Of a stretch of DNA of 64,000 nucleotides, positions 1 to 8,592 are shown one piece after another. Within the stretch, counting starts at the first letter, position 1; each line of letters opens with the position of its first letter. The DNA comes from Acidobacteria bacterium AB60 (lineage in GTDB: Bacteria > Acidobacteriota > Terriglobia > Terriglobales > Acidobacteriaceae), in NCBI GenBank assembly GCA_008682415.1, contig VANK01000009.1, positions 204,057-268,056 on the forward strand. The letters are read 5' to 3'. A model generated the notes under the pieces. It was not told the DNA's origin. It did no database searches and was given only the letters and a program-made list of their open reading frames with translations. Position numbers and translations under genes: made by a program.

Positions 1-922
1 GCAACTCGCGTATGAAGGTCGGCGCCAGATGGCCTCCGGCCTGTTGCACATAGCGGAGATGCGGAAACCTCATCTTCGCCAAGCCAGACCGGCGCAGAAG
101 GATCTGAAAATGGCTGGGGACGCCGGCGAAGCCCGTGCATTCCGTTTCAACCATCCGCTGCAGCACCTTCTCTGGAAACATAAAACGACGATCGATGACC
201 AGGGTGCCCCCGACCCGCAGATGCGTATGCAGCAGTGACGTACCGAAGCAATAGTGGAAGGGGAGTACCGTCATGATTCGGTCTTGTGCGGTCAAACGCA
301 GGTACTCAATCACGGATTCGGTGTTGGCAATGATATTGCCGTGGGTCACCATCACACCCCGTGGTGTCCCCGTGGAGCCGGAGGTGAACATCAAGGCGGC
401 CAAATCATCCCAACCCGCTACCGGTGCTCTGAGCCCTGGCACGGCCCGCGCGGATGCTTGCGACGTAATAGACGTCCGGCAGCTGGAGACGGACAGCTCC
501 GAATCCGTGACCGTCGTGAGTGACGATAGTCGCGGAAATGCGCGGACGACTCTGGTTTGGGCGAAAGCGAACCGGGCATCCGTTTGTTGGGCCACAAACG
601 CCAAGTCTTTCTCGGGAATATTGGGCGGAAGCGGTACGCAGACCATTCCGGCACGCAGGCAAGCCAGGTAGGCGGCAACCCAAAAAAAACCATTTTCGCT
701 TAGGAGTATCGCGCGATCGCCTTTTTGCGCCCCAACCGCGACCAGATGATCGGCAAGCTGGGTCGAAACCAAATCTAGCTCCCCGTAGGTAAAGGCGGAC
801 TCCAGAGTGAGCAAGGCTACACTCATTGGATCTTTGCCGCCTAGCAGATAGTCCGCCAGGTTGGTGCTTCTGTCAAAGGACCCCAGCCCCAAGCAGGGCT
901 GTGTAGGGAGAACCGCTTCCAT
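1..922 (-). CDS. AMP-forming acyl-CoA/ACP ligase, exosortase-associated type (3' end outside window)
   Basis: The gene reads leftward and leaves the window, so only about 307 N-terminal residues are visible. It belongs to the ANL (AMP-binding) superfamily, which activates a carboxylic acid as an acyl-adenylate and transfers it to CoA or a carrier protein. The P-loop motif TSGSTGTPRGV lies at residues 180-190, followed by a stretch typical of the family (VTHGNIIANT, then VLPFHYCFG). The ATG at 922 comes 25 nt after the NAD-synthase-like gene, and the two share a strand with the ACP gene. This suggests the ligase loads that ACP. Exosortase-linked ligases of this type are known; the acyl substrate cannot be read from the sequence. 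Confidence 0.85.
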   Translation of the reverse strand, partial: MEAVLPTQPCLGLGSFDRSTNLADYLLGGKDPMSVALLTLESAFTYGELDLVSTQLADHLVAVGAQKGDRAILLSENGFFWVAAYLACLRAGMVCVPLPPNIPEKDLAFVAQQTDARFAFAQTRVVRAFPRLSSLTTVTDSELSVSSCRTSITSQASARAVPGLRAPVAGWDDLAALMFTSGSTGTPRGVMVTHGNIIANTESVIEYLRLTAQDRIMTVLPFHYCFGTSLLHTHLRVGGTLVIDRRFMFPEKVLQRMVETECTGFAGVPSHFQILLRRSGLAKMRFPHLRYVQQAGGHLAPTFIREL

Positions 923-947
923 AAACAAAACCCATCACCGCGTTTCG

Positions 948-1949
948 TTAAATCTCACTCACGTCTTCCACGAGCATCGGGCCGCTGTGAAGATACCTCG
1001 TGGCCGTCCGCTTCGCATCGATTTGCGCGTAGATTGTCGTGACCTGCTCAGCGGTCAACCCCGCGATCGCCGCGAGCTCTGAAGGGGGGAAACCATGATT
1101 CCTTCCGAACAGGCATATGTCCATCGCCGCGAGCGGCAGGGAAAAGTAAAACTCCTCCTGAGACTGCGCCAGCGAATAGGTGTCAGTAGTGGGCGGTCGC
1201 ATCCGGATCTCCTCCGGTACCCCCAGATACTCTGACAATTGATATACCTGCGTCTTATACAGGTGAGCGATCGGCTTGAAGTCAGCCAACCCATCGCCCC
1301 CTTTTACGAAAAATCCCTGGTCGTACTCCAATCGATTGGGCGTGCCCGCCACGGCGTACTGGAACCGATCGGCGTAGTGGTACTCCATCATCTTTCGTGT
1401 CCGCTGCTTGAAATTGGTAGCCGCGAGAATTCCCAGGTATGCTTCCGCCGTGAGCCGTACCTTTCTGATTTCCCCCGCGGGAGTCTGCACCACCACCGAA
1501 AACACGGAGTACCGGGCGGCGTCCTGCAGATTCGGCAGAACGATCTTTGACTTGTAGCCCGGGCCATACTCAGGCACAACGAGCCGAATCGCATCGTCGC
1601 GACGCTTATAACAGCAGGCACCCTTCAGAATCGGACTTATGTCCTCCAGAAATGAGCGAATCCCGAGCGTCTCGGCGACCGCTCGTCCCAATCGCAAGCT
1701 CTCTGGCGAGGAATCCTCCTCCGGAGTGAACAACGCGATGACTCTTTCCTTGCCGAGCGCCCGCGCACACAGGAAAGCAACTACGCTGCTGTCAATGCCT
1801 CCCGAGACGCCGACGACCGCTCCTTTGCGCTTCAGTCGATCGAATACGATCCCGCGGATCTTGGCGGCGATGCGTTCCGTCTCCAACGCAGCATCCAGCC
1901 TGAGAAGTTGCTTCGCGGCAGACGGTACACCATTGACTGGTGCGATCAA
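948..1949 (-). CDS. NAD+ synthase-like ATP-pyrophosphatase ligase
   Basis: The protein has 333 residues and resembles ammonia-dependent NAD synthases. The ATP-pyrophosphatase motif SGGIDSS is at residues 49-55 and there is no glutaminase domain. The start is probably the TTG at 1949: AGGAGG sits six bases upstream, overlapping the ACP stop codon, and the longer open frame from 1991 would begin inside the ACP gene. It may supply NAD, but lying between an ACP and an acyl ligase it more likely forms an amide in a specialised pathway; that role is inference. An insertion around residues 95-120 contains a CC pair that I do not associate with ordinary NadE proteins. Confidence 0.8.
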   Translation of the reverse strand: MIAPVNGVPSAAKQLLRLDAALETERIAAKIRGIVFDRLKRKGAVVGVSGGIDSSVVAFLCARALGKERVIALFTPEEDSSPESLRLGRAVAETLGIRSFLEDISPILKGACCYKRRDDAIRLVVPEYGPGYKSKIVLPNLQDAARYSVFSVVVQTPAGEIRKVRLTAEAYLGILAATNFKQRTRKMMEYHYADRFQYAVAGTPNRLEYDQGFFVKGGDGLADFKPIAHLYKTQVYQLSEYLGVPEEIRMRPPTTDTYSLAQSQEEFYFSLPLAAMDICLFGRNHGFPPSELAAIAGLTAEQVTTIYAQIDAKRTATRYLHSGPMLVEDVSEI

Positions 1950-1959
1950 GGGATGCCTC

Positions 1960-2229
1960 CTAACTGACCTTCGACACTGCGGGCATCGCAAGCTTGTGCT
2001 CGACGAAGGCGGCTAATCGGTTGACCGAATCAAGGTTGTCCGGAATCAACTCTTCGTCGTAGATCTCGATCTCGTAGGTGTGTTGAAGGTACATCACCAA
2101 TTCCAGGATTCCGGTGGAGTCAATGATCCCATTGTCCAGAAAGGAATCAGCATTATCCAGGCGTTGATCTTCGCCGAAAAGAAAATTCTTCACTACGAAG
2201 CTGCGCAGTTCGTGAACTCGTGACTGCAT
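1960..2229 (-). CDS. acyl carrier protein
   Basis: This 89-residue protein has the acyl carrier fold signature, with DNGIIDSTGILEL around Ser38, the predicted phosphopantetheine attachment site. The usual DSL is DST here. GGAGGA lies about ten bases upstream of the ATG. The first 37 bases overlap the end of the asparagine synthase gene, so translation is probably coupled. The next gene begins 11 nt past the stop. Carrier proteins of this kind accompany AMP ligases and asparagine synthases in exosortase-linked polysaccharide loci. It probably holds an acyl or aminoacyl group during precursor assembly, but the bound group is unknown. Confidence 0.85.
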   Translation of the reverse strand: MQSRVHELRSFVVKNFLFGEDQRLDNADSFLDNGIIDSTGILELVMYLQHTYEIEIYDEELIPDNLDSVNRLAAFVEHKLAMPAVSKVS

Positions 2230-4160
2230 AGATGCGGACTCCTCCGGAAGTTAAGGATGAATTGATCCATAATGAGGGCGGTCGACAGAATTCCAACTAA
2301 TGCCATGTTGTCTTTGGTTCCATTGGCATGCCCTGCCGCGAATTTGCTCAGCAAGCCGTTCACGGCGTCAGGTTTGAAGAGCCCCGCGTCGCGGACAGAC
2401 GAGCTGGAGAGCGTGTCCTGGACATACTCCCTGTGTTTGCCATTGAAGAAGCTCCGGCCGTCAGGGGCGCGATACGGTTGCTTGTGTCGCGCGATGATCG
2501 AGTCCGGAACAAGGCCCCGTGCAGCTCGCTTTAGAATGTGCTTCTCGTTCAGCGCCTTCATCTTCAACGTAGCTGGAATCGTTGCAGCGAACGAGACGAC
2601 TCGGTGATCCAGGAATGGGTAGCGGCCCTCCACCGCATGAGCCATGGCCATGCGATCCCCCTGGGAGGAGAGTATGTACCCCGGTAGCAGGTATGCGGTC
2701 TCCAGAAACTGAGACTGGCAAAACGGGTCCATTCGCCCGAAATCAGGAGGCAATTGTGCGCGGAGTTCCTCCAACGGATCATAGCCATGGAGCTCCGTCT
2801 TGATCTCATCGCTGAAGAACATCTTTAGACGGGAGGTGAGCTCCCACCGCGGCAGGTGTGAGAAGAATGGATCCTCTAAGTCGCCGGGCCGCACATGGAA
2901 GAACGCCGCCAGATACGCCGGCGACTGCTTCTGGATATCCTGCATGTACGGATAAAGGCGTCCCAGAAGACGTGGCCGCAAAGTCGAGGCAGGCTGCTTG
3001 GCCCAGAAGCGACGGATCTTGGCTTCCTTATAGATGTCGTATCCGCCGAATAGTTCGTCGGATCCTTCCCCGGTGACAACCACCTTGAAACCATCTTCGC
3101 GGACTAACCGGGAAAGCAGGAAGAGGGGAGCAGGAGCTGTCCGGAGAATGGGCATCTCTGTGTGCCAGATCACCCTTGGGAACACGTCCGCGATGTCGTC
3201 ATACGTGCATCGCACACTATCGTGCTCCGTCTCTAGGAAGGTGCTCGCTTCCCGCTGGAATGCACTCTCGTCATAATCTCTATCCTCGAAGCCCACGGAG
3301 AATGTCTTTAGAGGACCCGAGTGCACCCGGCGGATCAGCGATGTGGTGAGCGTCGAGTCCAACCCCCCGCTCAGATAAGCGCCCACCGGAACGTCGGCGC
3401 GCAGACGGATCCGCGTGGCATCGGTGAGCAGTTCCAACAGTTCCTCGACAAGATGTTCCGGGTCAGAGCTTACGCCTGAAGCCGGTTCGAACTGCAGCCT
3501 CCAGTACCGTCGGACAGTCAACTGGCCCCCCTGCAGCACGAGGGAGTGCCCGGGTGGCAGTTCGTAAACACCCCTGAAGGGCGTGGAAGGCGGCAACGTC
3601 GCCCAGAACGTAAAGATCTGCTCTAATCCATGCGGATCCAGGTCGTGCACGATTCCCGGATGGGCGAATATCGCTTTGATCTCGGAACCAAAAACCAAAG
3701 CATCCCGTGTACATGCATAGAAGAACGGGCGCACCCCGAGACGATCGCGAGAAGCGAAGAGTTTTCGATTCCTTTTGTCCCAGATCGCAAATGACCATTG
3801 CCCGTTCAAGTAATCCACGCAGTGCTCGCCGTACCGCTGGTACAGATGCAGAATCACCTCGGTATCGGAGCGAGTGCGGAAGCGATGCCCGGCGCGAGCC
3901 AGGTCCTCGCGCAATTCCAGATAATTAAATATCTCCCCGTTGAACGTAATCATGAGTTCATTGTTGTGACTCTGCATGGGTTGCCGACCGCCTGCGATAT
4001 CAATAATGCTGAGGCGCGCATGACCGAAACCCACCGAATTGCGGATAACAAGGCCTCTTTCATCGGGACCGCGATGCCGCAGCATTGCGACCATATCTCC
4101 AAGCACCTCGGGATCAACTGGCTCTCCCCCGAAGTTCAGGATTCCGGCGAGTCCACACAT
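2193..4160 (-). CDS. asnB: glutamine-hydrolysing asparagine synthase (exosortase-associated amidotransferase)
   Basis: The 655-residue protein starts MCGLAGI, placing the N-terminal nucleophile Cys2 of a class II glutamine amidotransferase. The glutaminase domain covers roughly residues 1-200 (RHRGPDERG, FNGEIFNY, SRDRLGVRPFFY). The synthetase domain carries SGGLDS at 264-269 and a later GEGSDELFGGY motif. In the family, ammonia released from glutamine is passed to an adenylated carboxylate. Many AsnB paralogues in polysaccharide loci modify other substrates, and the company of an ACP and two adenylating ligases points that way. It is the first gene of the minus-strand set and overlaps the ACP gene. 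True asparagine synthesis cannot be excluded. Confidence 0.9.
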   Translation of the reverse strand: MCGLAGILNFGGEPVDPEVLGDMVAMLRHRGPDERGLVIRNSVGFGHARLSIIDIAGGRQPMQSHNNELMITFNGEIFNYLELREDLARAGHRFRTRSDTEVILHLYQRYGEHCVDYLNGQWSFAIWDKRNRKLFASRDRLGVRPFFYACTRDALVFGSEIKAIFAHPGIVHDLDPHGLEQIFTFWATLPPSTPFRGVYELPPGHSLVLQGGQLTVRRYWRLQFEPASGVSSDPEHLVEELLELLTDATRIRLRADVPVGAYLSGGLDSTLTTSLIRRVHSGPLKTFSVGFEDRDYDESAFQREASTFLETEHDSVRCTYDDIADVFPRVIWHTEMPILRTAPAPLFLLSRLVREDGFKVVVTGEGSDELFGGYDIYKEAKIRRFWAKQPASTLRPRLLGRLYPYMQDIQKQSPAYLAAFFHVRPGDLEDPFFSHLPRWELTSRLKMFFSDEIKTELHGYDPLEELRAQLPPDFGRMDPFCQSQFLETAYLLPGYILSSQGDRMAMAHAVEGRYPFLDHRVVSFAATIPATLKMKALNEKHILKRAARGLVPDSIIARHKQPYRAPDGRSFFNGKHREYVQDTLSSSSVRDAGLFKPDAVNGLLSKFAAGHANGTKDNMALVGILSTALIMDQFILNFRRSPHLCSHEFTNCAAS

Positions 4161-4622
4161 GACGTCGTCCCGTCTGGTCGAGCTCTGCCTGCCAGCGGCA
4201 CAACTCGAACATCTGGCGACAGCACGTCATTTGCCTTTTATCCTCTACCTACCCCTGCCGCCCGGCACCAGGCAGTAGATTCGAACTGACCGCATTGCCA
4301 GGCCGATATCTTCGGGAATCCGCGACTCTTCGTGGTGGCGGACTTGAACCATCCCCTGACACATTCGCCAGGTTCGGGGAAATTGTTTTCCCACCGAGAT
4401 GCCCAAATGTGGGGACTTTTACGGGATCGCCGGCTGGCGATCTAGACATAGAATCCTGGGCACAGTGGATCGGCCCGCCAACCGGCCTGGCGATCAGGAA
4501 GGGGGAAAGAGTGAAGCTCCAAAAGGAGAAAGGCTCCCACCATTATTCTGTGGGAGCCTTTCCTGTATGGAATTCAGGGAGTCTGTGTTCCGGTAATTAC
4601 TTCAAGCAATCCATCCTATTGC
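4161..4622. other. intergenic region between the asparagine synthase and PEP-CTERM genes
   Basis: No convincing gene was found in these 462 bases. The part next to 4160 should hold the promoter of the minus-strand asnB set. The part near 4530 holds a terminator-like hairpin listed separately. Short open frames on both strands lack ribosome sites or recognisable protein features. Confidence 0.5.
4529..4561 (-). terminator. hairpin terminator after the PEP-CTERM gene
   Basis: A perfect 12-bp stem (AAAGGCTCCCAC paired with GTGGGAGCCTTT) encloses a nine-base loop. Read on the minus strand, the hairpin lies about 60 nt past the stop of the PEP-CTERM gene and is followed by a short T-containing stretch (CTCCTTTT). 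It probably ends that transcript. The poor T-run leaves some doubt about strength. Confidence 0.6.
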
Positions 4623-5219
4623 TTACACGCCCAGGAGCTGACGAGGACGCATTGCTCGCCGGCAGACGAAGACTAGGATCAGCAGCCCGGTGCCGAGAAG
4701 GAAGAGACTTCCTGGTTCCGGAGCCATCGCGATATCCGCATCAATTGTCGTTGTGCCGGTAGACAACAGCCCATCGGGACGAAGGGTATACGCCTGTTGT
4801 GTCAGAGTATAGACAACGTTCCCGATTGTTACCGACGGCTCTAAAAAGGAGACCGTGGCTGAGCTCGCTCCGAGCGAGATGGTGCCGTTGAGGATCGAGT
4901 TAAATGTGGCATTGTTGTCGCCCGCCTGCGGCAGCCACTGCGTGATCGTCAGGTTAAATGGCACGTTCGTGAAGGTATCACTGCCGGCAAAGCCTGTGAT
5001 CACGAACTCCCCAAGCGAAGCCACCGACGGCGTGTCGACGGAGCTTAGGAGCTTTCCCACGAACGTTAGCTGCATGTTGTTTCCAAAGAGCCAGCTTGTG
5101 GTTTGACTAGTCGGATTGACGGAACCAGAATTAGTCGAGAAAACGACTGTATCGGCGCGCGCGAAAGACCCCATTACGCCGATCAGCAGGAGTCCAGCTA
5201 GAATTACTCGCTTCCGCAA
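4623..5219 (-). CDS. PEP-CTERM sorting domain protein (exosortase substrate)
   Basis: This is a 198-residue exported protein. A signal peptide covers residues 1-22 (basic MRKR, a hydrophobic stretch, ending SFARA). The middle is rich in Ser, Thr and Asn, typical of extracellular beta proteins. The C-terminus is a full PEP-CTERM tail: PEP at 167-169, a hydrophobic helix at about 171-185, then CRRAMRPR. Such tails are cleaved by exosortase, and one is encoded about 3.4 kb away. The start is a TTG at 5219 preceded by AAGGAGG at good spacing. The passenger domain was not recognised, so the surface function is unknown. Confidence 0.9.
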   Translation of the reverse strand: MRKRVILAGLLLIGVMGSFARADTVVFSTNSGSVNPTSQTTSWLFGNNMQLTFVGKLLSSVDTPSVASLGEFVITGFAGSDTFTNVPFNLTITQWLPQAGDNNATFNSILNGTISLGASSATVSFLEPSVTIGNVVYTLTQQAYTLRPDGLLSTGTTTIDADIAMAPEPGSLFLLGTGLLILVFVCRRAMRPRQLLGV

Positions 5220-6125
5220 GATACCCTCCTCCTTGAAACCGCAGACTTATCTGCCTTACCGCTCGGAATAGGACCGCTCGCTGAAGCACGCGATACAAGC
5301 GCCGTAATTAGCTGCAGGAACGGCGAGTTGTGCTTCCTCGCCTTTCTCCCTCGCCTGGCGCTCCTACGAAAGGGTCCCCGAACGCTTGTGTGACCGCCTC
5401 ACACTGGCAAACTAAAGATGACCTGCGCCGTGGCGCGTGGTTGGCCGGGCCGCCGGATCTACACTTGATGTACCAAGAGAGGTCAAGCTGATCGCAAACC
5501 CATCCTTCGTTTGCCGTGCCGACCATGCCCGCCAAACCAAGATGCAGCCTGGATGCCATACTCGCCCATTTGGAATCAGGCGTTTGCGCCGCCGAGGTGA
5601 CGAAGATGCGCAAACGGCTGCACCGGCCATTCCCGCCAAGTTCTTTCCGGCATGAAGCGACCGTCTCCCACTGGTAAGTCGACCCAACATGTCCAGATAG
5701 TTCTGCAATCTTCATCCAATCGGATTCCGGGGCCGTGACCTTTCCCGTCCTGGGACATAGGTTGGCTCTCTCTTGGAACTGCGAAACCATCTTGTGAACG
5801 ATCAGGGAGTCAAGACCTATCGTACGCAGGGGACCTATCCCGGTGGGATCCTGGGAAAAAAGTCTTCCACCACCTGTGGGAAACAGATTCTCATTAATGC
5901 TGCTTGCAGAGAGTTGACGAGCAGCCGATGCGCGCGAGTTGCCCGACGTCTCGCAACAATCGGTAAAAGATGCTTCTGATCAGAGTGGCCACCGTGGCAC
6001 GACGGGGCTCCACAAGCGTATGGAGTGTGAGATGCATGTCTTGAACTAAGAGCTGAGCAGACCGGAGTTGAGAGCCTCCACTTCTGGTGTTGATCGACCT
6101 GGCGGTGCGCAAGGAGACCTGAAAG
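5220..6125. other. long intergenic region with no confident gene
   Basis: About 900 bases separate divergent genes. Overlapping open frames exist (for example minus-strand 5308-5790 and a 50-codon plus-strand frame at 5526), but none has a recognisable domain or clear ribosome site. The region may be decayed coding sequence. The right end must carry the promoter for the gene at 6126; a TGGCACG at 5995-6001 matches a sigma-54 -24 element, but the -12 spacing is off by one. Confidence 0.4.
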
Positions 6126-7157
6126 ATGCAACGCTGTTCTCGCTGTATTCTCCCGGAGACGTATCCTGACATCACATTCGACACAAATGGTGTCTGTCAT
6201 AAATGCCATGAGTACGATTTGAAGTACGCGTCTCGCGACTATGCAAAGCGTGGCGTCGAATTGACCTGCATCGCTGAGTGGGCGCGGAGACAGGGTAAAC
6301 GCTTCGATTGTATTGTGCCCTTCAGCGGGGGTAAGGATAGCTCCTACACTTTGTACGTCTGCAGGAAGCAACTGGGCCTGAAGGTCTTGGCGGTCAACTT
6401 CAATAACGGGCTGCGCACTCCTGAGGCGCTGATCAACATCGAGCACATCTGTCAGGTAACCGACAGCGCTTTTGTCTGTTACGGTCCATCCTGGCAGACT
6501 ATGCGTAAGCTTTACCGGGCCTTCTTCCTTGCTACGGGGCAATTCTGCGTGCCTTGCGACATGGGGATTTGGGCCACCGTGCATCGTGTCGCCGAACAAT
6601 ACGACGTTCCGCTAATCGTTTCGGGCTTCTCTGCCCAAATCGAATCCCGCGGCCCAAAAATCTACTCCTACAACGATCGTCTCTTCCAGACGATCGCTTC
6701 CAGGATTTTGACCAAAGACGAGATGCGCGACTTCCTCAGCCTCAGCCCTGCCCGAAAGATCGCTCGCCGCCTCAAGCGTGGACGCGTGACCAGGTATCGT
6801 AGGCAGATCTCGTTGCCAGAATATATGAACTGGGATGATGCGGAGATCAAGCGCGTCATCTCACAGGAGCTTGGCTGGACCCCTCGCGCCGATGGGTCCT
6901 CCGATCACATCGACTGTTGTTTTGCACCCATGAAAGGGTATTTCAACGTTCAAAAGTGGGGCTTCGGGGAGAAAACCACGAAGTACGCCGCTATGACGCG
7001 CCACGGAGAGATCACTCGGGACGAGGCGCTGACCAGGGCCCAACGCGACGAGAGTCGAAATATCGATTCCGCGATCGCGGACTTCAAGCGAAGACTGGAC
7101 GTGACCAGCGAAGAGATGGTCGCGGCGAAATCCAGAACTCATCTCGAATTCCTATAA
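6126..7157 (+). CDS. N-acetyl sugar amidotransferase (WbpG/PseA-like family)
   Basis: The 343-residue protein begins with MQRCSRCILPETYP, the hallmark opening of N-acetyl sugar amidotransferases that make acetamidino or amidino sugars in surface polysaccharides. Cysteine pairs at 4/7, 24/27 and 141/144 (CVPC) probably bind metal. The ATP-pyrophosphatase loop SGGKDSS is at 67-73. Known relatives receive ammonia from HisH/HisF-like partners, and none is encoded in this window. It stands alone between divergent and convergent neighbours inside the exosortase locus. A role in amidinating an exopolysaccharide sugar is inferred from family and context. Confidence 0.85.
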   Translation: MQRCSRCILPETYPDITFDTNGVCHKCHEYDLKYASRDYAKRGVELTCIAEWARRQGKRFDCIVPFSGGKDSSYTLYVCRKQLGLKVLAVNFNNGLRTPEALINIEHICQVTDSAFVCYGPSWQTMRKLYRAFFLATGQFCVPCDMGIWATVHRVAEQYDVPLIVSGFSAQIESRGPKIYSYNDRLFQTIASRILTKDEMRDFLSLSPARKIARRLKRGRVTRYRRQISLPEYMNWDDAEIKRVISQELGWTPRADGSSDHIDCCFAPMKGYFNVQKWGFGEKTTKYAAMTRHGEITRDEALTRAQRDESRNIDSAIADFKRRLDVTSEEMVAAKSRTHLEFL

Positions 7158-7222
7158 GGCAAACTTCCACCAACCGCTGCTGCGCGATTGGGAATGAACT
7201 CCGCGTTTCCAAGAGTGCTTGT

Positions 7223-7256
7223 GAGCCGATGGCCTCGCGAGCGGTACCATCGGCTC
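7223..7256 (+). terminator. hairpin between convergent genes
   Basis: GAGCCGATGG pairs perfectly with CCATCGGCTC around a 14-base loop, 66 nt past the stop of the sugar amidotransferase gene and followed by TTCT. It lies between two convergent genes and may end either transcript. The weak T-run lowers confidence. Confidence 0.45.
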
Positions 7257-7348
7257 TTCTCGTGGACGGAACGACGTGATTGAGCCATGTCACGCACCAG
7301 GCGGCTCGGCGCGTCGCCAAGATCCTGAATCCTGACCTTGCCCCTGGA

Positions 7349-8290
7349 TCAAACGCCCGTGAAAGCCGCTCGCGCCGATCTCAGGAGTGTGCGCAATCCG
7401 GTCAGTTCGGCAACGAACGCCTCGATTGTATGCTTCATCGTGACCGTGAAGCGTCTCAATTCCAGTAGATTGGAACGGGCAAGATTTCGGCCCGGCTTGG
7501 TGGTGACCGCTGCGAGGACGTGGCCAGCCAGGATGCGCTTATCGAGTTCTTCGAAGGCCCCAGTCGGATAGCTGAAAAGAGGCGTCGCCCTACCAGTCCA
7601 TTCTCTGATGTCACTGAGTGAATCCAGAATCTCAGCTTGTCGCCGTTTGGGAGTCTCATTGCTCAGAATGCAGTGACTCCGCGTGTGCGCCCCGAATTCG
7701 ATCAGGGGTGGGGGAAAAGTCTTCAATTCGGCAAGAACGAGCGGACGCAACGTGCGCAAAATAGGTTTCGGGATTTCTGCGCGAATGTTTTGCCAGGATG
7801 TGTGGAATCGCTCCTCGAGTACATCGATGGGCAGAGAATAAAGCTCCTCATCGGTGGCGACCCCTCCTTCCCAAATATGCACCAGGCGCAAACGATCGAA
7901 GGCGAGCAGTTCCCCAGTACGAGTGTGGCCGGTGGCCAGAAAAATCGTCGCCGGTACAGAGTACTTCTCAAGCAGCGGCAGGGCAATCTCGAGGTTGTTG
8001 GCGTATCCATCGTCGAACGTCACGGCGGTCGCTCGCTCCGGCAGGCCTCCTGCCATGAAAAGACCGACCGCCTCCCCCAAGGGCAGTAACTGCGTATGCG
8101 CCACCAGGTATTGCAGTTGCTCCTCGAAACAAGAGCGCTTCACAAAGTATGGCGGAATCCACGACGCTCCTTCGAACTCGTCTGCACACACGCCATGGTA
8201 GGTGAGGATACGAAGCCCCGCCCCGCCGAGTTTCCAGGCGGCTGCGCAGAACGGAGACGCCGAATAGGCGCGGTACAACAGTTCCTTCAT
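7349..8290 (-). CDS. polysaccharide deacetylase (NodB domain)
   Basis: The protein has 313 residues. NodB-fold metal-dependent deacetylase motifs are present in order: TFDDGY at 91-96 (catalytic and metal-binding Asp), HTRSH at 202-206 (metal-binding His pair) and SYPTG further on. Such enzymes remove N- or O-acetyl groups from polysaccharides or their lipid-linked precursors. No clear signal peptide is seen, so it may act in the cytoplasm or be weakly membrane-associated. It is transcribed away from the exosortase gene, sharing a 300-base upstream region with it. It fits a role in tailoring the locus polysaccharide. Confidence 0.85.
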   Translation of the reverse strand: MKELLYRAYSASPFCAAAWKLGGAGLRILTYHGVCADEFEGASWIPPYFVKRSCFEEQLQYLVAHTQLLPLGEAVGLFMAGGLPERATAVTFDDGYANNLEIALPLLEKYSVPATIFLATGHTRTGELLAFDRLRLVHIWEGGVATDEELYSLPIDVLEERFHTSWQNIRAEIPKPILRTLRPLVLAELKTFPPPLIEFGAHTRSHCILSNETPKRRQAEILDSLSDIREWTGRATPLFSYPTGAFEELDKRILAGHVLAAVTTKPGRNLARSNLLELRRFTVTMKHTIEAFVAELTGLRTLLRSARAAFTGV

Positions 8291-8592
8291 ATAGAGTCAG
8301 CACTCAAAGAGAGCTTCACACCGAGACCAACCCGGTCAGTGAAGTCTTCCCACAAGGACGGTAGCAAGCCTGCGCCCAATTCGAGAAGAACCTGCTCGCC
8401 TAACCTCTTGGCTGCTTATCTGGCAGGGCGCGTCGACGAAGGATCATGCTCTGAGTTGTCTTCTGCCTGGAAGGAAACATATTTCCATGCCAGTTGGGAA
8501 ACTTCGTACTCTCTGCGATGGCCTGAATCTCAGGCATCAAATATTTCTCTTCGTTAGGCATTTCGATTGCTACATCGGGTCCAGAGAAGCAC
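8291..8592. promoter_or_regulatory. divergent upstream region of deacetylase and exosortase genes
   Basis: These 302 bases separate two divergent genes and must hold both promoters. The middle is AT-richer than its surroundings and includes the imperfect palindrome GGAAACATATTTCC near 8473. No GG-N10-GC sigma-54 element in correct spacing was found. Confidence 0.4.

Noticed and set aside
5289..5304. Possible sigma-54 -24/-12 element upstream of the PEP-CTERM gene
   Set aside because: On the minus strand CGGCGC..TCGC has GG and GC at the right distance, but the rest of the consensus is poor and no matching copies were found upstream of the other locus genes.
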